Shown here: one piece after another, positions 34,610 to 41,112 of the stretch
Layout of the letters: each line of letters opens with the position of its first letter
Numbering within the stretch: position 1 is the first letter of the stretch
Source: Aquimarina agarilytica ZC1
GTDB taxonomy: Bacteria > Bacteroidota > Bacteroidia > Flavobacteriales > Flavobacteriaceae
NCBI RefSeq assembly: GCF_000255455.1
Contig: NZ_JH621246.1
Span: 174,969-238,968 of the forward strand
DNA length: 64,000 nucleotides
Reading direction: 5' to 3'
Translations under genes and position numbers: made by a program
Notes under the pieces: generated by a model
What the model was told of the DNA's origin: nothing
The model's input: the letters and a program-made list of their open reading frames with translations, nothing else
The model's database searches: none

Positions 34610-36109
34610 TTACGAATCCATGGCATATTCGCCTCGAAATGCTTTTTGGAGTTTTAAGAAAAATTCTTCGGTTTTGTATGGTTTTGGTATTACATCGGTA
34701 ATTCCATTAGCATAAAATTCATCCATATGATCGGCAAGCGTTACTGCCGTAAGTGCTATAACTGGTGTTCGCATATCAAATTTTCGAATACGTTTAGTCG
34801 CTTCAACCCCACTAATACCAGGCATGTGAATATCCATTAAAATCAAATCATAACTAAAATTCTCTGCCTTTTCAACAGCAATTTCACCATTATCTGCCAC
34901 CTCACAAACGATCTTATTTTTCTCTAAAATTTTTCGTGTAATTAACTGATTAATTTTATTATCCTCTACAATCAATACTTTTTTCCCTTCCATCTCCTCA
35001 AAATTCACTTTAGCCAATACCTTTTTCTTTACCGATACCTCAGTTTCTTCGAACAATCCAAATTCCAATTCAAAGAAAAATTTAGAACCCTTACCCACAG
35101 TACTATTCAACTGTATTTCACTTCCTAATAAGGATAATAAATTTTTAACAATGGAGAGTCCTAAGCCTGTTCCTCCATATTTTCTGTTTATTTCTAAAGA
35201 TTCTTGATTAAAATTTTCAAAAATATCATACTTTTTTTTCTCCGAAATCCCTACTCCATTATCCTCTACCTCAAAATATAATAAAATCTTATGAGCGTCA
35301 ATATCCTTAGCTTTCAATACATGAATATTGATTTCTCCCGATTTAGTAAACTTTATAGCATTCCCTATTAAGTTTATTAATATTTGAGAAATTTTAAGCG
35401 GATCACCTTTAAGTGTTTTAGGAATATTGGAGTCAAAATTCAAATTCAACACATTACCACGATCTTCTGCTGCTTTGTTCAAAGCAATCAACACATCCGA
35501 AATCCGCTTTTTTAAATTAAATGAAGTCACTTCAACCTCCACCTTATTAGCTTCAAGCTTATTTAAATCCAGAATATTATTAATTAATGATAATAAATAC
35601 TCCCCCGAAAAGCGCAATGAATTCAAGTGTTCTTTTTGATTTTCTGTGGGGTTTTCTTCCAGAAGTAAATGTGTTAAGCCCGTAACCGCATACAAAGGTG
35701 TCCTTAATTCATGCGTAATTGTTGACAAAAACTGTGCTTTTACCGCGCTTGCTTTTTCGGCGCGCTCTTTTTCGGCAAGCAACTCTGCATTTTTTTGTTT
35801 TAGCAATTTATTTGCTCTCGCTCTTAGCTTATTATTTTTATATAATGCTAGTGTTAGTAAAGTTAAAATAGTAATTAAGGCAATACTTAACACGGTGGTT
35901 ATCTTCCCTAATTTTAAGTTTTTTACATCTTCAATCTCCGAATTTTTATCCTCTATTTTTTGAGTAAGTTCAGCTTCGGTATACAGTAAAGAATTTGGTA
36001 CTTCGGTCAACATACTTACCGAGCTTGCCGATAGTAAACTAACATTTAAAACACATGAAAAAAGTAGGACTAGTAACGTTCGCACCATCAAAATATTGCT
36101 TATCTCCAA
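34610..36109 (-). CDS. Hybrid histidine kinase without a recognisable sensor domain
   Basis: Membrane hybrid sensor kinase of 499 residues. It has an N-terminal signal/TM segment (~8-28), a short ~40-residue outside region, a TM (~69-90) and a coiled-coil linker. Then come HisKA with F-L-S-T-I-T-H-E-L-R-T-P-L (phosphorylated His ~133) and HATPase_c with N-x-x-G-N-A-I-K-F, V-E-D-N-G-V-G-I and G-G-T-G-L-G-L-S motifs (~235-355). A receiver domain follows (~375-495, phospho-Asp ~426 in L-M-D-I-H-M-P-G). The outside part is too short for a known ligand domain, so it may sense a partner protein or the membrane. Its start is 9 bases after the gap stop, so it is likely cotranscribed with lipA-gap. 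No response regulator adjoins it. Confidence 0.88.
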   Translation of the reverse strand: MEISNILMVRTLLVLLFSCVLNVSLLSASSVSMLTEVPNSLLYTEAELTQKIEDKNSEIEDVKNLKLGKITTVLSIALITILTLLTLALYKNNKLRARANKLLKQKNAELLAEKERAEKASAVKAQFLSTITHELRTPLYAVTGLTHLLLEENPTENQKEHLNSLRFSGEYLLSLINNILDLNKLEANKVEVEVTSFNLKKRISDVLIALNKAAEDRGNVLNLNFDSNIPKTLKGDPLKISQILINLIGNAIKFTKSGEINIHVLKAKDIDAHKILLYFEVEDNGVGISEKKKYDIFENFNQESLEINRKYGGTGLGLSIVKNLLSLLGSEIQLNSTVGKGSKFFFELEFGLFEETEVSVKKKVLAKVNFEEMEGKKVLIVEDNKINQLITRKILEKNKIVCEVADNGEIAVEKAENFSYDLILMDIHMPGISGVEATKRIRKFDMRTPVIALTAVTLADHMDEFYANGITDVIPKPYKTEEFFLKLQKAFRGEYAMDS

Positions 36110-36118
36110 TAAATATAC

Positions 36119-37117
36119 TTAAATCACAGCGATTTTCTTAATTAATTCAATTAATCTTGAAGAATATCCAATTTCATTATCATACCAACCTATAACTTTT
36201 ACCATTTTCCCAATCACCGAAGTCATTCCCGAATCAAAAATACATGAATGCGTATTTCCTTGAATATCCACAGAAACAATGGGATCTTGCGTATAGGCCA
36301 ACACCCCTTTATACGTGGTGTTTGCCGCATGCTCAAAAGCTTGATTTATTTGTTCTATTGATGTTTCCGAAACCACATTAAATGTAATATCTGTTAATGA
36401 TCCATTAGGCACAGGAACACGAATACCACAACCCCCTAAGGCCGTTGTTAATTCTGGAAAAATCCGAGTCAAAGCCTTTGCCGCCCCTGTAGTTGTAGGT
36501 ATAATAGATTGTCCTGCGGCACGTGCTCTACGCAAATCACGATGCGGTTGATCATGTAAACTTTGATCACTGGTATAACTATGCACCGTAGTAATATACG
36601 CCTGCTCAATACCACACAACTCATTGATTATTTTAATCATTGGTGCAGCATTATTTGTGGTGCAGGATGCATTAGATATTATCACATCGTTCTCATCAAT
36701 AATAGCATCATTTACGCCCAATACAATAGTTTTTATACTATGATCCTCTGGAGGCGCACTCACAATTACCTTTTTTGCACCGGCGGCAAGATGGCCTTTC
36801 GCCTTTTCATAACTCTTGAACTTACCTGTTGATTCCACTACAATATCAACTCCATTCCAATCGCACTCTGATGGATGATCAAATGATGAGAAAGCTATTT
36901 GAGTTCCATTGACAATAATATGATTTTCATTACAGCCAACAACACCCGAAAATAAGCCATGAATACTATCATATTTTAACAAATGACTTAATGTTCGTGT
37001 ATCCGACAAATCATTAATAGCTACAACTTCAATATCCGAATCCTTTTCCAATAACCTAAATAGGCTACGACCAATTCGACCGAAGCCATTTATTGCTACT
37101 CTAATAGGCTTAGACAT
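36119..37117 (-). CDS. gap: Glyceraldehyde-3-phosphate dehydrogenase, type I
   Basis: NAD-dependent glycolytic enzyme converting glyceraldehyde-3-phosphate to 1,3-bisphosphoglycerate. At 332 residues it is full length. The NAD-binding N-terminus is INGFGRIGRSLFR. The active-site block is SNASCTTN (catalytic Cys ~150), followed by the phosphate-binding TTGAAKA and the C-terminal GWYDNEIGYSSR. It lies between lipA (12-base gap) and a hybrid histidine kinase (9-base gap), all on the minus strand. The lipA-gap-kinase order is odd for gap, which usually sits alone or with glycolytic genes. Many flavobacteria have more than one gap gene; which role this one has is unknown. Confidence 0.95.
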   Translation of the reverse strand: MSKPIRVAINGFGRIGRSLFRLLEKDSDIEVVAINDLSDTRTLSHLLKYDSIHGLFSGVVGCNENHIIVNGTQIAFSSFDHPSECDWNGVDIVVESTGKFKSYEKAKGHLAAGAKKVIVSAPPEDHSIKTIVLGVNDAIIDENDVIISNASCTTNNAAPMIKIINELCGIEQAYITTVHSYTSDQSLHDQPHRDLRRARAAGQSIIPTTTGAAKALTRIFPELTTALGGCGIRVPVPNGSLTDITFNVVSETSIEQINQAFEHAANTTYKGVLAYTQDPIVSVDIQGNTHSCIFDSGMTSVIGKMVKVIGWYDNEIGYSSRLIELIKKIAVI

Positions 37118-37129
37118 AAATGTAAGTTG

Positions 37130-38005
37130 TTATGTTAAATGTTTTTGTGCTTTGTATGAAGAACGTACGAGTGCACTACTCTCTACATGACGAAATCCCA
37201 TTTCCAAACCAAGCTTTTCATATTTTTCGAATTGCTCTGGCAAAATAAATTGTTTTACTGGCAAATGTTTTTTGCTAGGTTGTAAATACTGTCCAATGGT
37301 AAGCACATCCAAATTTACAGCTCGTAAATCTTCCATAGTTTGAATCACTTCGGCTTCCGTTTCACCCAAACCTAACATAATACCACTTTTAGTTCTGTGA
37401 ATCCCTTCCGCTTTTAAATAACGTAACACCTCTAAACTTTGTTCATATTTAGCTTGGATACGCACCTCGCGCGTTAGCCTTTGAACAGTTTCCATATTAT
37501 GCGAAACCACCTCTGGAGCTTCGGTTATAATTCTATCAATATTTTTCTTTTTACCCATAAAATCCGGAATCAACGTTTCTAAAGTCGTTGTTGGATTCAT
37601 ACGTCGAATGGCTTGAATAGTTTCGGCCCAAATTATAGAACCTCCATCGGCCAAATCATCTCGGTCAACCGAAGTTATTACAGCATGTTTAATGTTCATA
37701 ATTTTTATGGATCGCGCTACTTTTTCAGGCTCTGCCCAATCCACCGTATCTGGTCTACCTGTTTTTACCCCACAAAAACCACATGATCGTGTGCAAGTAT
37801 TCCCTAAAATCATAAAAGTTGCTGTTCCTTCACTCCAACATTCACCCATATTTGGGCAACTACCCGAAGTACATATGGTATGTAAATTATATTTATCCAC
37901 TAAACCTCGGAGTTCCGTATATTTTTTTCCTGTCGGAAGTTTTACACGTAACCATTTCGGTTTAGGAGTTCTTTTGGTTTTTACCGCTGGAGCTTCAATA
38001 CTCAT
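37130..38005 (-). CDS. lipA: Lipoyl synthase
   Basis: Radical-SAM enzyme that inserts two sulfurs into octanoyl groups on the E2 and H proteins to make lipoamide. At 291 residues it is within the normal range. The auxiliary cluster Cys motif is CTSGSCPNMGECW (~45-57) and the radical-SAM motif is CTRSCGFC (~71-78). Late LPSKKHLPV-like sequence and SSALVRSSY at the C-terminus are typical. It is the first gene of a lipA-gap-histidine kinase run, with a good -7 box just upstream. Spacing to gap is 12 bases. Confidence 0.96.
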   Translation of the reverse strand: MSIEAPAVKTKRTPKPKWLRVKLPTGKKYTELRGLVDKYNLHTICTSGSCPNMGECWSEGTATFMILGNTCTRSCGFCGVKTGRPDTVDWAEPEKVARSIKIMNIKHAVITSVDRDDLADGGSIIWAETIQAIRRMNPTTTLETLIPDFMGKKKNIDRIITEAPEVVSHNMETVQRLTREVRIQAKYEQSLEVLRYLKAEGIHRTKSGIMLGLGETEAEVIQTMEDLRAVNLDVLTIGQYLQPSKKHLPVKQFILPEQFEKYEKLGLEMGFRHVESSALVRSSYKAQKHLT

Positions 38006-38020
38006 AAAAAATATTTTTTA

Positions 38021-38028
38021 CAAAATTA
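38021..38028 (-). promoter_or_regulatory. Putative -7 box of the lipA-gap-kinase unit
   Basis: On the minus strand it reads TAATTTTG, a TAnnTTTG match, 15 bases before the lipA ATG. Expected leader is about 10 bases. Confidence 0.5.
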
Positions 38029-38089
38029 CGAATCTAATTTATAATGTAGCGCCCTGTTAAAAGAAGTTAACACCTGTTTGGGTATTTTT

Positions 38090-38268
38090 TTATCCGCTAC
38101 CGATCACAAACAAATACCAAACACCAAAAGCTATTAAAAAACCGACACCCATAGCCACCCTGTTCCAAAAGTAGCCCCCGCTTTTGTAGCTTGCACTAAA
38201 TGTGAAACACCTATAGCAGCCCCAGCAAAAATCAGTCCTGGACCTAATTTTTTTAATGAAGAAAACAT
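38090..38268 (-). pseudogene. Remnant of an Nramp-type metal transporter gene
   Basis: A 44-codon frame begins at 38268 and reads M-F-S-S-L-K-K-L-G-P-G-L-I-F-A-G-A-A-I-G, then V-S-H-L-V-Q-A-T-K-A-G-A-T-F-G. This is the characteristic first helix of Nramp-family divalent-metal transporters. It stops at 38134. In another frame, bases down to 38090 encode a hydrophobic helix ending F-G-V-W-Y-L-F-V-I-G-S-G and a stop, which looks like a transporter C-terminus. The simplest reading is an internal deletion that joined the first ~40 codons to the last ~20, with a frameshift. The start is 4 bases after the sigma-factor gene, so the intact gene was once last in that operon. The tail's Nramp origin is not certain. 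Confidence 0.6.
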
Positions 38269-38272
38269 CGTT

Positions 38273-38914
38273 TTATTTTTTAGCTGCATTTAAACTTGTT
38301 AAAAGCAATTTTTTTGCACGTAATAATTTCACCTTAATATTATTCATAGGCTCATTTAACTCCTCGGTCATTTCCTTGTAACTCATTTCCTGAAAATAAC
38401 GCAACTGAATCATTTCTTGATAATGAGGCTTTAACTGCTTAATATGCAGTAATAATTCCGCTAAATTTTGCTTGGTAATCAATTGATCTTCGGGAGTAGG
38501 CGCATGATCCAACACCGTATTAGCCATACTATTCTCCTGTGCTTGGGTAGCAATTTGCCATTTATTTTTTTGCTTTCTTATTTGATCAATATGGGCATTT
38601 TTTGAAATAGCTAACAACCAACTCCTAAAACTGTATTCCGGATTAAAGCTATCAATTTTATCAAAAGCACTTGAAAAACTTTTTATAGTAATCTCCTCGG
38701 CTTCAAAATCATTTTGGGTTCTTCTTAATTGAAATTGATATACATCATTCCAAAAAGTATCTAGCAAAAAACTAAATGAAGCTTGCATTCCTTGCTTTGC
38801 ATTTTCGATATGAGAGAGTAATTGCTCGCTATTGATCCCCAAGATTGTGCCTACTTTGAAAAAAGATTCTTTATAAATATAGGTATTTGTAGACAAACAC
38901 TTAACAACTCCCAC
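38273..38914 (-). CDS. ECF-type RNA polymerase sigma-70 factor
   Basis: Alternative sigma factor directing RNA polymerase to a stress or envelope regulon. At up to 213 residues it has region 2 (FEAEEITIKSFSSAFDKI, FRSWLLAISKNAHIDQIRK; ~55-115) and region 4 (LKPHYQEMIQLRYFQEMSYKEMTEELNEP, ~160-190). The annotated ATG lies 64 bases inside the preceding glycosyltransferase gene. A TTG at 38842 (…G-I-N-S-E-Q-L-L) just after that gene's stop is a plausible alternative, giving ~189 residues. No anti-sigma gene is adjacent. It follows a small membrane protein and a glycosyltransferase in one operon. Confidence 0.88.
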   Translation of the reverse strand: MGVVKCLSTNTYIYKESFFKVGTILGINSEQLLSHIENAKQGMQASFSFLLDTFWNDVYQFQLRRTQNDFEAEEITIKSFSSAFDKIDSFNPEYSFRSWLLAISKNAHIDQIRKQKNKWQIATQAQENSMANTVLDHAPTPEDQLITKQNLAELLLHIKQLKPHYQEMIQLRYFQEMSYKEMTEELNEPMNNIKVKLLRAKKLLLTSLNAAKK

Positions 38915-39918
38915 AAAGGAAATAAATAAAACACCTCTTTTTCCGAAAATTTAAATGCTGCTTTTCCTATCACTAAGCCCACTATTACAAAACGAAGACC
39001 TATAAGCATATAAATTAAAGGTTCGTGAAATAAAACCCCACTAATAATAGCTAATATCCAAAACAACAGTTGCGAAAAATACAATAAGCCTAATGTAAAT
39101 TTAGCTGTAGATGTATAGTGTTTTAACTGATTACTACGTTCGACAATCCATTCTTTTAAACTGGAATCCACTCTAATTGCCATAGTTGGCGATGTCGCCA
39201 AGGCCACATTTTTAGTGGTTACCGCCTGTCTAACAAACAAATCCTCGGCGCCAGTTTGCTCACTCATGTGGGTTGAAAATCCATTGTTTTCAAAAAATAA
39301 ATCCGAAGTATAGCCTAAGTTATTTTCCCAAGCTACATAGGGTTTATACATGGATGCCCAACCAAAATTACACAAATTGGTAATCAATCTACTGTATCGA
39401 AGTATCTTATTGGCAACACCCTTGGTCTTCTTAAAATTCACATAGCCCAAAACGAATTGTTTGTCTACACTGTATAATTTAGACATTTCATTAATCCATT
39501 CTGGTGATGTAATTTCCACATTTGGAGTGGTAAAAAGTAAATTCTTATACTTTGCCTTTTTAATCCCTAAGGTCAGGGCATATTTTTTGCTTCCCCAAAA
39601 GGCTTCATTATTTTTAACGTCTACTATAGTTACATGGCTATTATCTTTAGCATAAGCCTCCAACAGCTCTAACGTATTATCATACGAAGCATTATTTATT
39701 AAAACAAGTTCATAATTAGGGTGCGATTGTTTTTTAATTTGTGTTAGAAAATTCTCAAGCAGTTCTTCTTGGTTTTTTACGCAGACCAATACAGACACCT
39801 CATTAACTAATGAAGCACCTTGCTGATGTTTAGAAAACACAAACTTAGAAAACACAAGGTAATAGACTATATTTACAACACAGACTACTCCTAAAGAAAT
39901 CAAAAAATACTGATACAT
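38851..39918 (-). CDS. Membrane-bound family 2 glycosyltransferase
   Basis: Glycosyltransferase of 355 residues, probably processive or lipid-linked and facing the cytoplasm at the inner membrane. An N-terminal TM (~5-27) precedes a GT-A fold: E-V-S-V-L-V-C-V-K-N-Q-E near 41-52, VLINNASYDNT near 72-82, then an A-E-D-L-F-V-R-Q motif (~227-234), the likely catalytic/acceptor region. Two or three C-terminal helices (~275-350) anchor it. The usual DxD is not obvious, so the donor sugar is unknown. It overlaps the ECF sigma gene and follows a small Cys-rich membrane-protein gene after 9 bases. Confidence 0.85.
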   Translation of the reverse strand: MYQYFLISLGVVCVVNIVYYLVFSKFVFSKHQQGASLVNEVSVLVCVKNQEELLENFLTQIKKQSHPNYELVLINNASYDNTLELLEAYAKDNSHVTIVDVKNNEAFWGSKKYALTLGIKKAKYKNLLFTTPNVEITSPEWINEMSKLYSVDKQFVLGYVNFKKTKGVANKILRYSRLITNLCNFGWASMYKPYVAWENNLGYTSDLFFENNGFSTHMSEQTGAEDLFVRQAVTTKNVALATSPTMAIRVDSSLKEWIVERSNQLKHYTSTAKFTLGLLYFSQLLFWILAIISGVLFHEPLIYMLIGLRFVIVGLVIGKAAFKFSEKEVFYLFPLWELLSVCLQIPIFIKNLFSK

Positions 39919-39927
39919 AAATGAGTC

Positions 39928-40131
39928 TTATGAATGTTGAGGCTCACTACAGTTTTCATATTGATCTGGGGTTTTCCCACACAAAGAACAAGATTCCCCA
40001 TCTTTATTTAAAAAAGGACTTTGACTTGCACATGTTCCTGCAAATTTTCCATCTTTTTTTGCCCAAATTTTAATTGCAATTCCAGCAAAAGCAATTCCTA
40101 ACAAACCAATGGTAATGAATAACAGTTTCAT
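39928..40131 (-). CDS. Small Cys-rich membrane protein
   Basis: A 67-residue protein of a type frequent in flavobacteria. It has an N-terminal TM (~4-24) and a short outside part with GTCASQSPFLNKDGESC and C-S-L-C-G-K-T-P, that is, Cys33, Cys47, Cys50 and Cys60. These could bind metal or form disulfides. No function is known. First gene of the glycosyltransferase-sigma operon, with a perfect -7 box just upstream. Confidence 0.65.
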   Translation of the reverse strand: MKLLFITIGLLGIAFAGIAIKIWAKKDGKFAGTCASQSPFLNKDGESCSLCGKTPDQYENCSEPQHS

Positions 40132-40153
40132 AATAAAGAAAATTATAAGACTA

Positions 40154-40161
40154 CAAATTTA
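40154..40161 (-). promoter_or_regulatory. Putative -7 box of the small protein-GT-sigma operon
   Basis: Minus-strand TAAATTTG matches TAnnTTTG, 22 bases before the start codon at 40131. Confidence 0.45.
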
Positions 40162-40554
40162 CAAATTCAAAATGACGAAAGCCGTATTCACGCTTTTTTC
40201 TTTTTCAAATACTTTTCTATGTATGCTTAAAAAAATCCATTCACCCATGAGCTACCTCATAAACTAACGTAAACTATATTTTTTAACTTAACCTTAGCAA
40301 TTCTGCACTAAAATTAAGAAAACACCAATATTTAACACACATTACAGACTTTTAGTTAAATTCTAACGCAAAATTCAAATTTAATCCATTAGTAAAAATT
40401 CAAAAAAATGCTATTTTTATCATATAAAACAAAATCCTGCTCGCTAAAAAAACAGTATTTTTCGACTAAGTATACCTATAGGATGTGAATCTATTTTAAA
40501 TAAAATAGTTTGCAGGAAAAAACCATTTTGAATCCACATAATGATGAAAACTTG

Positions 40555-40562
40555 TATTTTTG
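40555..40562 (+). promoter_or_regulatory. Putative -7 box of the orphan small RNA
   Basis: TATTTTTG fits TAnnTTTG. A TTTG at 40527-40530 could be the -33 element, but its 24-base spacing is longer than the 17-20 seen for the tRNA and proS promoters here. Confidence 0.4.
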
Positions 40563-40567
40563 ATACA

Positions 40568-40690
40568 GCTCAAACGTACAGTAATTTTTTTTAATTACAG
40601 AAAAAAAATAACAACTGCTCAAAGCAATCTCAACAAAGCTTGCTAAATCAACCAACCATGTCACTAATTAATTGTGACATGGTTTTTTTT
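40568..40690 (+). ncRNA. Candidate small non-coding RNA of about 120 nt
   Basis: A -7 box at 40555-40562 and a strong terminator at 40654-40690 bracket about 120 bases with no plausible ORF (only a 17-codon frame crosses the start). A second hairpin, GTAATT/AATTAC, lies at 40581-40598. The terminator can only work on the plus strand, because only there is a T-tract present. No upstream plus-strand gene needs it: the previous plus-strand gene ends at 34580. Confidence 0.5.
40654..40690 (+). terminator. Strong plus-strand terminator of the candidate small RNA
   Basis: AACCATGTCAC (40654-40664) pairs perfectly with GTGACATGGTT (40674-40684) around a 9-base loop, followed by a T8-type tract. Confidence 0.85.
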
Positions 40691-40742
40691 ATAAAAACTC
40701 TAAACAATCAATATTTTTGACGCTTCCTAAAACCGTAATCCC

Positions 40743-40902
40743 GGATTATGCATTAAAACTTGGTAGTGAATATTGAAAGCACAATAAATAAAGAATTTTC
40801 TTGATTTCAACATAGCACCATTATGTTTAAATCAAAAAATACAGCGAAGTGTTTGATTTTGTAGAGATTTCAATACAGAATAGATTTTTTAATGCATAAT
40901 CA
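40743..40902. repeat. MITE-like nested inverted-repeat element
   Basis: Outer arms GATTATGCATTAAAA (40744-40758) and its exact complement at 40887-40901 enclose inner arms TATTGAAA (40771-40778 with 40868-40875). A central hairpin of 14 bp with one mismatch (40801-40814 with 40822-40835) lies inside these. The layout, about 160 bp with 15-bp terminal inverted repeats and no coding capacity, fits a miniature inverted-repeat transposable element or a large structured RNA. No transposase is in the window. Confidence 0.55.
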
Positions 40903-41112
40903 AGGTTAAAACAAGATTTTAACACGTAAAATAAATCTAAACAACAATACTTTTAAAACCACTTCCTTTTAAATGTTTTTTTTCTTCGCTCAAAAACACA
41001 AAAATTAATAAAAAACCCTACACCATATTCCTTTGAGAGAAATAACGCTATTCAATTTAACAAAATCAACTTTTACTTATTTTTATTTCTTACAACAAAC
41101 AACTTAAAAAAA

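Larger units (their letters stand above)
40132..41112. other. 981-bp intergenic region with RNA-like and repeat structure
   Basis: No protein gene was found. It contains a divergent promoter (40154-40161), an 18-bp palindrome CTATTTTAAATAAAATAG (40491-40508), a candidate small RNA (about 40568-40690) ending in a strong terminator, and a nested inverted-repeat element (40743-40902). The last ~200 bases before the next gene are AT-rich leader. Confidence 0.6.

Noticed and set aside
35646-35963. 105-codon plus-strand ORF inside the histidine kinase
   Set aside because: Antisense shadow of a clear HisKA-containing gene.
40491-40508. CTATTTTAAATAAAATAG palindrome as an operator
   Set aside because: Simple AT palindromes of this size are common in this genome and no promoter box overlaps it.
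40541-40594. 17-codon ORF across the promoter of the candidate small RNA
   Set aside because: It overlaps the -7 box and would begin upstream of the predicted transcript start. Composition is not protein-like.
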